Positions 1-7,780 of a stretch of 64,000 nucleotides of DNA are shown here, piece after piece (the first letter of the stretch is position 1; the number at the start of each line of letters is the position of its first letter). The DNA comes from DATDFB01 sp035276475. Lineage in GTDB: Bacteria > Acidobacteriota > Thermoanaerobaculia > Gp7-AA8. A program made the position numbers and the translations under genes. The notes under the pieces were generated by a model. It was given only the letters and a program-made list of their open reading frames with translations. It did no database searches and was not told the origin of the DNA. The stretch covers positions 1 to 64,000 of the forward strand of contig DATELQ010000162.1 of the NCBI GenBank assembly GCA_035276475.1, written 5' to 3'.

Positions 1-710
1 GACGCGAAGCACTCCGGCACGCCGGCGAGCGTGGCGTCAAGGCCGCGCGCGCGCAGGTCGGCGACCGAGCGCTCGTTCGTGTCGAAGCCGCGCGCGGCGA
101 CGCCGGCGTCGCGGCAGGCCAGGAGCAGCTCGCCGCGGCCGCAGCCGATGTCGAGCAGCGGCGCGTGCGTCTTGACCAGCTCCACGTACGGCGCGATCGC
201 CTCGCGCACTTCCGCTTCGCTGCCGCGCATGCCGTCTTCGAGGCGGCGGTAGACGACGTCGTTGCGCGCCGCCTCCGGCGCGCGTTCGAGGAACGGGTTC
301 GTCACGTCGCGCAGCCGCGCTGCCACCGACTCGATCTTCTGATCGAGCGCGGCGATCAGCGCATCGTTGCGCCGCGCCGCGACCGGAATCAGCTTGCGCA
401 CGTTCGCAACATCGGCAGCGAGCGCCTCGTCGGCGCGCCGGACGTCGCTCTGCACCGTCGCGAGGTCGGCTTTCAGATCGTCGCGCAATGCGGCAACGTC
501 GCGGCGCAGGTCCGCGAGCAGATCGATGAGGACGACGTTGAAGTTCTTCTGCCGCTCCGCCTCGGCCTCGTTCGCGCGGCTGACGATGCGCCGCACGACG
601 CGGAACAGCCATTCCAAGCGGGCCGGGCGGGGGCGGTAGCGCCGGTCGTCACGCCACACCTCCCGCCAGGCGTCGGCGCCGGCGGGAGGTGTGTCGACGA
701 AGTCGGGCAT
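1..710 (-). CDS. SAM-dependent methyltransferase with N-terminal coiled-coil region (partial, runs off window)
   Basis: Read from ATG at 708-710 down to the window edge; 236 residues are visible and the C-terminus is missing. Residues ~45-140 are charged and helix-rich (coiled-coil-like, with LADLRRDVAALRDDLK). Residues 187-195 are DIGCGRGEL, the glycine-rich motif I of class I methyltransferases, followed by an acidic residue at the end of beta-2 (GFDTNERS). A coiled coil before a methyltransferase domain is common in glycan or O-antigen modifying enzymes, but the substrate cannot be read from sequence. The start lies 10 bases after the rplI stop, so it probably belongs to the ribosomal-protein operon transcript. 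Fold is confident; role is not. Confidence 0.75.
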   Translation of the reverse strand, partial: MPDFVDTPPAGADAWREVWRDDRRYRPRPARLEWLFRVVRRIVSRANEAEAERQKNFNVVLIDLLADLRRDVAALRDDLKADLATVQSDVRRADEALAADVANVRKLIPVAARRNDALIAALDQKIESVAARLRDVTNPFLERAPEAARNDVVYRRLEDGMRGSEAEVREAIAPYVELVKTHAPLLDIGCGRGELLLACRDAGVAARGFDTNERSVADLRARGLDATLAGVPECFA

Positions 711-720
711 GACGCCTAGC

Positions 721-1215
721 TTACGCGTTCGCGGGCTCGGCCGGCTCGGCCGGCTCTTCGACCGACTCGACGCCGATCGGCACGACCTCGACCTGGATGT
801 GCGCCGTGACGTCCTTGTACAGGCGGACTTCCACGTCGTGCGTGCCGATGGTCTTGATCGGGTGCGCCAGCTCGATGCGGCGTTTGTCGACGGTGTGGCC
901 CTTGGCCTCGAGGGCGTCGGCGATGTCGTTCGCCGTGACCGAGCCGAAGAGCTGCCCATGCTCGCCCACGCGCTTCTCCACCGTGACCTTCGTCCCCTTC
1001 ACCGCCTCGGCTGCCTTCGCTGCGGCGTCCTTCTCCTGCTGCGCGAGGAGCGCCCACTTCTTGCGCTCCTGCTCGATGCCCTTCAGGTTGCCCGTCGTGG
1101 CTTCGCGCGCGAGGTTCTTCGGAAGGAGATAGTTCCGGGCGTAGCCGTCCTTGACGGTGACGATGTCGCCGCGCGCGCCGAGGCCGCGGATCTCGTCAGT
1201 CAGAATGACTTTCAT
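721..1215 (-). CDS. rplI: 50S ribosomal protein L9
   Basis: 164 residues starting MKVILTDEIRGLGARGD, with the L9 signature region (GYARNYLLPKNLA) at residues ~24-36. A long charged connecting helix and a C-terminal domain follow. L9 binds 23S rRNA at the base of the L1 stalk. The C-terminus carries an acidic, Pro/Ala-rich extension (EEPAEPAEPANA) slightly longer than the family's usual end. It is the last ribosomal gene of the rpsF-rpsR-DUF2232-rplI order, and its start overlaps the end of the DUF2232 gene by 20 bases, implying translational coupling. Confidence 0.97.
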   Translation of the reverse strand: MKVILTDEIRGLGARGDIVTVKDGYARNYLLPKNLAREATTGNLKGIEQERKKWALLAQQEKDAAAKAAEAVKGTKVTVEKRVGEHGQLFGSVTANDIADALEAKGHTVDKRRIELAHPIKTIGTHDVEVRLYKDVTAHIQVEVVPIGVESVEEPAEPAEPANA

Positions 1216-2215
1216 CTGAGTCGTCCTTTCGCTTCATAAAGTGTCGGAAATCGAAGAATGAGTCGAACAGTCCGGCCATGCTCAGCATCAGCGGCGCGAT
1301 GCCGCCGACCACGGTGAGCACGCCGAGCATCGCGTACGCGAGGAGCGACGCGCCGAGGCCCGCCCCGAACGTGACCAAGAGCGAGCGGAAGATCGCCAAC
1401 CCCTGCACGAGGTAGAGAAAGACCACCACTGTGAGGATGTTCGCGCCGACGTGCTGCACGGCCCCTTTCATCAGCGGCGAGACGCCGCCGACGATGAAGG
1501 CGAACAGCAGCCAGTCGGGGAAGGCGAGATTGCGGAAGAGATACGGCGTAGCCAGGGAGAGGTCCGTCCCCTCCACCGCCGCCCGCCATCCGCGCAGCCG
1601 CCCGAACACGAGAACACTGAGCAAGAGGAAGAGCGTGATGTCGATGACGAGGAAGCCCGGCGTGCAGAACACCGCGACGTCGGTCCACTTTTTGATCGCC
1701 GTCGACGGCATGCCCATCTTCGCGTAGAAATCGGCGAACGATGCGCCGCTCTTCTTCGCGCCGTCGATCTGCTCCGTGTACGGCGAGAACGACAGCAGCG
1801 TGCGCGAGCCGACTTCCGTGAGGAGCAACCCGCCGACGGCGACGACGATCGCCACGAGCAGCACGCGCCCGAAGGCCTCGCCGCGCTCGACCATCGGCAG
1901 CACCGCCAACGCGGGCAGGGCCAGGCCGAGGATCATTGCGGCGAGGTACGAGTACTCGCTGCGCGGCAGCGGCTCAATCGTGACCTGGAACGCGGTGACA
2001 AGCGCCGCAAAGGCGACGCCCGTCGCGAGCGCGAGCCACGCCGCGCGCCGGCCAAGGCGGATGCCGCAGTGCAGCAGCACCGCCGGCAACAGCACGGCGA
2101 ACGGCGTGACGAGCGTGATCGCCGCCAGCGCGGCGTGGATCACGAAGCTGCGCGCGGCCGACTTTCCGGTCGGCCGCCGCGGCACCGCCACCGGTTCCAC
2201 AGACGAGTCGATCAT
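1196..2215 (-). CDS. DUF2232 (YybS-like) multi-pass membrane protein
   Basis: 339 residues with repeated hydrophobic segments, for example around residues 26-50, 58-75, 90-110, 118-135, 185-205, 235-255 and 265-320, so an integral membrane protein. Position between rpsR and rplI is the classic site of DUF2232/YybS proteins in several phyla, which supports the call more than any motif does. Molecular function is unknown; members resemble membrane parts of transport systems. ATG at 2213-2215 lies 7 bases after the rpsR stop, and the end overlaps rplI, so it is co-translated with both ribosomal genes. Confidence 0.8.
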   Translation of the reverse strand: MIDSSVEPVAVPRRPTGKSAARSFVIHAALAAITLVTPFAVLLPAVLLHCGIRLGRRAAWLALATGVAFAALVTAFQVTIEPLPRSEYSYLAAMILGLALPALAVLPMVERGEAFGRVLLVAIVVAVGGLLLTEVGSRTLLSFSPYTEQIDGAKKSGASFADFYAKMGMPSTAIKKWTDVAVFCTPGFLVIDITLFLLLSVLVFGRLRGWRAAVEGTDLSLATPYLFRNLAFPDWLLFAFIVGGVSPLMKGAVQHVGANILTVVVFLYLVQGLAIFRSLLVTFGAGLGASLLAYAMLGVLTVVGGIAPLMLSMAGLFDSFFDFRHFMKRKDDSDESHSD

Positions 2216-2222
2216 CGAGAGA

Positions 2223-2522
2223 TCAATCCGCGGTGAACGGCAGCAGCGCGGCGATGCGCGCGCGCTTGATGGCGTTCTGCAGCTTGCGCTGGTGCAGCGC
2301 GCACGTACCGGAGATGCGGCGCGGAAGGATCTTCCCCCGCTCCGGGATGAACTGCTGCAGCGTCTTCAGGTCCTTGTAGTCGATGTACTCGATCTTCTCC
2401 ACGCAGAACTTGCAGACGCGCTTGCGGCGGTAGAAGAACTTCTTCTTCCCGCCCTGCTGTCCCGGTCCGCCGGCGGCACCGCCGCCACCCGGGCCGGAAC
2501 GACGAGGTCCAGTCGTAGCCAT
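2223..2522 (-). CDS. rpsR: 30S ribosomal protein S18
   Basis: 99 residues. The conserved core (YIDYKDLKTLQQFIPERGKI, then RRISGTCALHQRKL) is clear at residues ~45-83. The first ~25 residues are a Gly/Pro-rich low-complexity leader before the basic KKKFFYRRKR segment. CKFC plus a later C..H gives a possible metal-binding set, as in zinc-type S18 paralogues. S18 sits on the 30S platform next to S6, whose gene is immediately upstream (12-base gap). ATG at 2520-2522 has a GGAG-like Shine-Dalgarno a few bases before it. Confidence 0.97.
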   Translation of the reverse strand: MATTGPRRSGPGGGGAAGGPGQQGGKKKFFYRRKRVCKFCVEKIEYIDYKDLKTLQQFIPERGKILPRRISGTCALHQRKLQNAIKRARIAALLPFTAD

Positions 2523-2534
2523 GTCGTTTCTCCT

Positions 2535-2963
2535 TTACTCCGCCGCCGGTGCTTCTTCCGTTGCCGGTGCGGGTGCTGCCGGTGCGGGCGCAGGCTCGGC
2601 GGCCGGCGCAAAGGCCGGAGCCGGGCGGACGCGCTCCTTCTTCGGATTCTTCTTGGCGAGCTTGTCGGCGCGCTTGTGCTCGAGGTCCGTGCGCACGATC
2701 ATGTGGCGCAGGATCCGGTCGGAGTTCTTCATCCGCCGGTCGAGCTCCGCGAGCGAGCCGTCGCTCTCGAAGACGAAGAGGTGGTAGTTGCCTTCGTTGA
2801 ACTTCTGGATGGGATAGGCGAGACGGCGGCGTCCCCACGCTTCTTCGTTCGTGAGTTTCGCGCCCGTCCCCGCCGCGACGCGTTTGAGCTCGTCCACGAG
2901 CGTCGTCGCTTCCTCCTCCGGCACTTGCGGAGTGAGGATGAACAGGACTTCGTAAGTCCTCAT
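2535..2963 (-). CDS. rpsF: 30S ribosomal protein S6
   Basis: 142 residues from ATG at 2961-2963. This start was chosen over longer in-frame ones because MRTYEVLFIL is the canonical S6 N-terminus and AAGGAGGAATC lies directly before it. The S6 ferredoxin-like fold is recognisable (EAWGRRRLAYPIQKFNEGNYHLFVFE). The tail after residue ~100 is Lys-rich and then Ala/Pro/Glu-rich low complexity, a common lineage-specific extension. It is the first gene of the minus-strand ribosomal operon, and the ~150-base divergent spacer upstream should hold its promoter. Confidence 0.97.
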   Translation of the reverse strand: MRTYEVLFILTPQVPEEEATTLVDELKRVAAGTGAKLTNEEAWGRRRLAYPIQKFNEGNYHLFVFESDGSLAELDRRMKNSDRILRHMIVRTDLEHKRADKLAKKNPKKERVRPAPAFAPAAEPAPAPAAPAPATEEAPAAE

Positions 2964-3100
2964 GATTCCTCCTTCTGGCCTAGCGGAATCCCGACTCGTG
3001 CGGGATTCAAGGAGCTCGGCAGATTGTGAAAGATGTGTCCGGAACTTCGGACAGCAGCGGAGAAGGTCGGAACCGGTCCGATTATTTCCCGCGACGGACA

Positions 3101-3106
3101 TAGAAT
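3101..3106 (+). promoter_or_regulatory. Putative -10 box (TAGAAT) for the propeller exoprotein
   Basis: TAGAAT sits 8 bases before the ATG at 3115 with no Shine-Dalgarno between, placing the predicted transcript start at or next to the start codon (leaderless). It shares a 151-base spacer (2964-3114) with the divergent rpsF promoter. No convincing -35 was seen. Confidence 0.5.
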
Positions 3107-3114
3107 CCCCGCCC

Positions 3115-6100
3115 ATGCGTCGATTTGCACTCTCTCTGCTCTTCCTCGCCACCACCGCCCTCGCCCAGCAGGACCCCAAGCTCTTTCAGGAGCTTCGCTG
3201 GCGCGGCATCGGTCCGTTCCGCGGCGGCCGCACCGTCGCCGGCGTCGGCATCCCGAGCCAGCCGCACGTCTTCTACATCGGCGTCAACAACGGCGGCGTC
3301 TGGAAAACCACCGACGCCGGCCGCACCTGGATGCCGATCTTCGACGACCAGCCCACCGGCTCCATCGGCGCCATCGCCGTCGCGCCGTCCGACCCCAACA
3401 TCATCTATGTCGGCAGCGGCGAAGGCTTGCAGCGCCCCGACCTCTCCACCGGCGACGGCATGTATCGCTCCAGCGACGCCGGCAAAACGTGGACGCACTA
3501 CGGTCTCCGCGACGGCCAGCAGATCCCGACCATCGCCGTCGACCCACGCGATCCCAACCGCCTCTTCGTCGCCGTCTTGGGCCACCCCTACGGCCCGAAC
3601 GCGGAGCGCGGCATCTTCCGTTCGACCGATGGCGGCAAAACCTTCGACAAAGTCCTGTACAAAGACGAGAACACCGGCGGCATCGACGTCATCCTTGACC
3701 CGTCGAATCCGAGCACCGTCTACGCCGCGCTGTGGGAGCAGCGCCAGGGCCCGTGGGAGAACGGCGTCTTCACCGGTCCCGGCACTGGCGTCTACAAGTC
3801 GACCGACGGCGGCACGACGTGGAAGCCCCTCAACCTCGGCGCCGAGAAGCTCGGCCGCGTCGGCTTGGAAGTCTGCGCGGCCGATCCGAAGCGGCTCTAC
3901 GCCGTCGTCGACGCAAAGAACGGCGGCCTCTATGGCTCGCGCGACGGCGGCGAGACGTGGACCGTCATCAACAACAAGGAAGAGATCTGGGAGCGCGGCG
4001 GCGACTTCAACGAGGTGCGCGCCGATCCGAAAAATCCGGACGTGATCTACATCGCGAACGTCGTGACGTGGAAGTCCGTCGACGGCGGCAAGACCTTCCA
4101 CTCCTTCCGCGGCGCGCCGGGCGGCGACGACTACCACCGCCTCTGGATCAATCCGAACGACACCAACATCATCCTCAACGCCTCGGATCAAGGAGCGATC
4201 GTCACGCTCAACGGCGGCGCGTCGTGGAGCTCCTGGTACAACCAGCCGACCGCGCAGATCTTTCACGTCAACGCCGACAACGCGTTCCCCTACCGCGTCT
4301 GCGGCGGCCAGCAGGAGAGCGGCTCCGCCTGCGTGCAGACGCGCGGCGACGACGGGCGCATCACCGACCGCGAGTGGCACCCGGTGTCGGTCGAAGAATA
4401 TGGATACGCCGTCCCCGACCCGCTCGATCCCGACCTCGTCTACGGCGGCAAGATCACGCGCTGGGACCGCCGCACCGGGCAGGTGCAGCAGGTCGGGCCG
4501 AAGCCGCTGCGCGGCGGCAATTTCCGCATGATCCGCACGCAGCCGGTCGTCTTCTCGCCCGCCGATCCGCACGTCCTCTTCTTCGCCGCGAATACGGTTT
4601 GGAAAACCACCGACGGCGCGCAGACCTGGACCGAGATCAGCCCCGACTTGACGCGCAAGGAGTGGCCGGTGCCGGCGAACGTCGGCGTCTACGCGAAGGA
4701 CGTCAAGGTCACGCAGCGCGGCGTCGTCTACGCTCTCGCGCCGTCGCCGCTCGACGTCAACCTTCTCTGGGCCGGCACGGACGACGGCCTCCTTCACGTC
4801 ACCCGCGACGGCGGCAAAACCTGGACGAACGTCACGCCGCCGACGCACGTGCCGTGGGCGAAAGTCTCGATCCTCGAGGCCTCGCACTTCGACGCGAACG
4901 AAGCCTACGCAGCGATCAACACCCTCCGCCTCGACGACCTGCGCCCGCACATCCTACGCACAAAGGACGGCGGCAAGAGTTGGGCTGAAGTCGTCAGCGG
5001 CATCGCGAACAACGGCATCATCAACGTCGTCCGCGAAGACCCGAAAAGGCGCGGACTCCTCTTCGCCGGCAGCGAGACGAACGTTTACGTCTCCTTCGAC
5101 GACGGCGACCACTGGCAGTCGCTCCGCCTGAACATGCCGGCGACGTCGATCCGCGACCTCGTGCTGCACGGCGACGACCTCATCGCCGGCACGCACGGCC
5201 GCGGCTTCTGGGTGCTCGACGACATCGAGCCGCTGCGGCAAGTCGGCACCAACGGCCTGCTCAAGCCGCAGCAGGCCATCCGCTTCCGCTGGAACAAGAA
5301 CCCCGACACCCCCCTCCCGCCCGACGAGCCGGCCGGCGACAACGGCCCCGACGGCGCGATCATCGACTACGTCCTGCCGTCGCAGGCGAGCGTCGTCGAG
5401 CTCGCGATCGTCGACGCGAGCCATCAGGTCGTCCGCCGCTACTCGAGCCGCGACAAGGCCGAGCCGCCGAAGGACGAAGGCAACATCCCGTGGTACTGGA
5501 TCCGCCCGCCGCGCGTGCTCTCGACCGCGCCGGGCATGCACCGATTCATGTGGGACCTGCATCTGACGCCGGTGCCGACGCCGCGGCCTCAGTATCCGAT
5601 CGCGGCGACGCCGCACGACACCGCGCCGGTCGTGATCGCGCCGTGGGTGCCGCCGGGTCAGTACACCGTGCAGCTCATCGTTGACGGCAACGCTTCGATG
5701 CAGCCGCTCACGGTCGTCATCGACCCCCGCGTCAAGACGCCGGCGAGCGAGCTGCAGCAGCAGTACGCGCTGTCGCGGCAGGTGTGGCAGGAACTGATGT
5801 CGCTCGGCACGGCCACGACGGAGCTCCAGGCGCTGCGCGCCGCGCGCCGCGATGCGTCGAAAACGCCTGCGGCCGGCACGTCAGGGGAGAGCGCGAAGGC
5901 GCCGGAGGCGGAGCTCGACTTCGAGAAGCGCGCCGCCGCGCTCGAAGGCGAGTCGGGCGGCGACTTCGGCCCGCCACGCGTCGCCGCAGGGCAGCCCGAG
6001 ACGATCAACTCCCTCGCCGGCTCGCTGCGCACGCTCCTCGCGATTCTGCAGAGCGCCGATGCGCTGCCGAACGCCGCCGCGCTCGCCGCGGTGCAGGAGA

Positions 6101-6156
6101 AGCACCTCGCGTTCACGGACGTCATGAAGCGCTTCGGAGAGCTGAAGGGACGGTAG
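3115..6156 (+). CDS. Secreted VPS10/sortilin-type (BNR-repeat) beta-propeller protein
   Basis: 1013 residues. ATG 3115 was chosen because it gives a signal peptide (MRRFALSLLFLATTALAQ, probable cleavage after AQ); the longer in-frame reading upstream has no such feature. Residues ~25-750 hold many BNR/Asp-box repeats (S/T-x-D-x-G-x-T-W, e.g. KTTDAGRTW, RSSDAGKTW, KSTDGGTTW, GSRDGGETW), consistent with one or two tandem propellers. After ~residue 760 comes a non-propeller C-terminal region (MHRFMWDLH, then PPGQYTVQLIVDG) typical of the large glycosyl-hydrolase-like exoproteins of Acidobacteriota and Bacteroidota. It is probably exported to periplasm or surface; ligand or enzymatic activity is unknown. 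The TAG stop is in frame with the next gene. Confidence 0.9.
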   Translation: MRRFALSLLFLATTALAQQDPKLFQELRWRGIGPFRGGRTVAGVGIPSQPHVFYIGVNNGGVWKTTDAGRTWMPIFDDQPTGSIGAIAVAPSDPNIIYVGSGEGLQRPDLSTGDGMYRSSDAGKTWTHYGLRDGQQIPTIAVDPRDPNRLFVAVLGHPYGPNAERGIFRSTDGGKTFDKVLYKDENTGGIDVILDPSNPSTVYAALWEQRQGPWENGVFTGPGTGVYKSTDGGTTWKPLNLGAEKLGRVGLEVCAADPKRLYAVVDAKNGGLYGSRDGGETWTVINNKEEIWERGGDFNEVRADPKNPDVIYIANVVTWKSVDGGKTFHSFRGAPGGDDYHRLWINPNDTNIILNASDQGAIVTLNGGASWSSWYNQPTAQIFHVNADNAFPYRVCGGQQESGSACVQTRGDDGRITDREWHPVSVEEYGYAVPDPLDPDLVYGGKITRWDRRTGQVQQVGPKPLRGGNFRMIRTQPVVFSPADPHVLFFAANTVWKTTDGAQTWTEISPDLTRKEWPVPANVGVYAKDVKVTQRGVVYALAPSPLDVNLLWAGTDDGLLHVTRDGGKTWTNVTPPTHVPWAKVSILEASHFDANEAYAAINTLRLDDLRPHILRTKDGGKSWAEVVSGIANNGIINVVREDPKRRGLLFAGSETNVYVSFDDGDHWQSLRLNMPATSIRDLVLHGDDLIAGTHGRGFWVLDDIEPLRQVGTNGLLKPQQAIRFRWNKNPDTPLPPDEPAGDNGPDGAIIDYVLPSQASVVELAIVDASHQVVRRYSSRDKAEPPKDEGNIPWYWIRPPRVLSTAPGMHRFMWDLHLTPVPTPRPQYPIAATPHDTAPVVIAPWVPPGQYTVQLIVDGNASMQPLTVVIDPRVKTPASELQQQYALSRQVWQELMSLGTATTELQALRAARRDASKTPAAGTSGESAKAPEAELDFEKRAAALEGESGGDFGPPRVAAGQPETINSLAGSLRTLLAILQSADALPNAAALAAVQEKHLAFTDVMKRFGELKGR

Positions 6157-6180
6157 GGCCTGTTCGACTACCACCGCTAT

Positions 6181-7068
6181 TTGCTCGCCGACGACGTCCG
6201 CATGACGGCGTGGCGTGAGGCCATCGGTCGCGTCGTACGGCCCGACGACGTCGTGCTCGACGCCGGCACCGGCACCGGCATCCTCGCGTTTTTCGCGTGC
6301 GATGCCGGCGCGCGCCGCGTCTACGCCGTCGAGCGGCAGCACACCGCCGACGCCGCAGCGATGCTCGCGCGGCAGCTCGGCTACGCCGACCGCGTGACGG
6401 TGATCCACGGCCGCACGACGGAGATCGAGCTGCCCGAGCGCGCCACGCTGCTGACGACGGAGACGATCGGCCCGCTCGTTTTCAACGAAGGGATCCTCGA
6501 GATCGTCGCCGACGCGCGCCGGCGCCTCCTCGCGCCCGGCGCGCGCATGATCCCGTCGCACATCGACCTCTGGATCGCCCCCGCCGAGCTGCCGAACTTT
6601 TACGACCGCCTCATCGACTGGTGGAGCACCCCGCGCCTCGGTTTCGACTTCTCCGCGATCCGCACGTTCGCGGCGAACACGGTCTACAGCGAGAAAGTCG
6701 CGCGCGATCAACTGCTCGCCGCGCCGGAAACCGCGATGTCGATCGACTTCCGCGATCTCGGCGACACCGCCCAGCACGGCGCCGCCTCGTTCCACGCGAC
6801 CCGCGACGGCGTCGTTCAAGGCTTCGCCCTCGGCTTCATTGCGACGCTGGCCGACGGCGTGATGCTGACGAATCAGTGGAGCGGCGCCGGCTGGGACCAG
6901 GGCGTCCTGCCGCTCGAGACGCCCGTCGCCGTCACCGCCGGCACGCCGATCGACGTCGACGTCCGCACCGACAACGGCGCCATGTGGCACTGGCGCGGCC
7001 GCATCGGCGACACCGAGTTCGCGCAGACCACGCTCCTCTCGCGGCCGCCGTGCATTGCGGTAAAGTGA
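6181..7068 (+). CDS. PRMT-like SAM-dependent methyltransferase
   Basis: About 295 residues. DAGTGTGILAFFACDAGA is motif I, ERQHTADAA follows beta-2, and TETIGPLVFNEG resembles the double-E loop of protein arginine methyltransferases; a C-terminal barrel-like half follows. The segment FDYHRYLLADDVRM before motif I looks like the PRMT N-terminal motif, yet no ATG or GTG precedes it. Candidates are TTG 6181 (used here) or CTG 6160, and the frame is continuous with the preceding gene's TAG at 6154-6156. Translation is therefore probably coupled to, or reads through from, the propeller gene. The methyl acceptor is unknown. Confidence 0.78.
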   Translation: MLADDVRMTAWREAIGRVVRPDDVVLDAGTGTGILAFFACDAGARRVYAVERQHTADAAAMLARQLGYADRVTVIHGRTTEIELPERATLLTTETIGPLVFNEGILEIVADARRRLLAPGARMIPSHIDLWIAPAELPNFYDRLIDWWSTPRLGFDFSAIRTFAANTVYSEKVARDQLLAAPETAMSIDFRDLGDTAQHGAASFHATRDGVVQGFALGFIATLADGVMLTNQWSGAGWDQGVLPLETPVAVTAGTPIDVDVRTDNGAMWHWRGRIGDTEFAQTTLLSRPPCIAVK

Positions 7069-7078
7069 GCGCGGCTCC

Positions 7079-7780
7079 ATGCGGCTCCTCACGTTCGCGA
7101 TCGCAGCCGTTCTCGCCATGCCGCTGGCGGCGGCGACGCGCTACACCGCCACCGTGGGATCGCAAAAGGCCACGGTGCTCGCCGACGGAGCGCACCGGCG
7201 CGTTGACATTCCGCGCCAGTCGCAGCCCTTCGAGTTCGACGTCCTCCTCTCCGACGACGGCGGCGCGACGTTCACCGCGCTCAACACGCCGCTGAAGACG
7301 TGGTTCCGGACCAACGCGACGGCAATCGAGCGCCGGCCGCACATTTTCTGGCACGAGCTGATGACGCGGATCTCCGTGCGCGACATTCACGTGACGACTA
7401 CGGACGAGCCGGAGCACAGGTCGGTGATCAAGACCACGTTCACGGTGAACGAGCCGCGGGTGACGGTGAAGTTCGCCTCGACGATCGAGATCTGGACGAC
7501 CGACTCGGTCGACGCCGCGCTCGCCGTGCGTCCCGTCGACCTCATCACCAGCTACCCCGAGGTCGACGCACAGCTGCTTCCCGCTCTGGCGAAGGTCCAC
7601 GGCTTCCCGATCAAGACCGTTCTCACCGCGACGCGCGTGTACGTCGGCGGCCGGCCGCAGACGCTCACGTATAGGGCGACCGTCTCCGGCATCGAGACCG
7701 TCGCCGCGCCGAAGCACGCCTTCGAGCGCCCCGCCGACTTCGTCAATCAGCCGCCGCTCCTCGGAGTTCCCGGCAAATGA
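7079..7780 (+). CDS. Secreted hypothetical protein
   Basis: 233 residues beginning with a signal peptide (MRLLTFAIAAVLAMPLAAA, likely cleaved near residue 19). The rest is beta-rich with no recognised catalytic motif; a region of alternating hydrophobics (SVIKTTFTVNEPRVTVKFAST) suggests a beta-sandwich. ATG 7079 lies 10 bases after the methyltransferase stop, and the last codon overlaps the next gene by 4 bases (ATGA), so the three genes look like one operon. I do not recognise the family. Confidence 0.75.
   Translation: MRLLTFAIAAVLAMPLAAATRYTATVGSQKATVLADGAHRRVDIPRQSQPFEFDVLLSDDGGATFTALNTPLKTWFRTNATAIERRPHIFWHELMTRISVRDIHVTTTDEPEHRSVIKTTFTVNEPRVTVKFASTIEIWTTDSVDAALAVRPVDLITSYPEVDAQLLPALAKVHGFPIKTVLTATRVYVGGRPQTLTYRATVSGIETVAAPKHAFERPADFVNQPPLLGVPGK

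Noticed and set aside
3082..4950. Long open frame antisense to the propeller exoprotein
   Set aside because: It follows from GC-rich third positions on the coding strand; its translation is Arg/Val/Asp-rich and without domain features. The same applies to other long antisense frames, such as those opposite 49507-52221 and 58126-60525.
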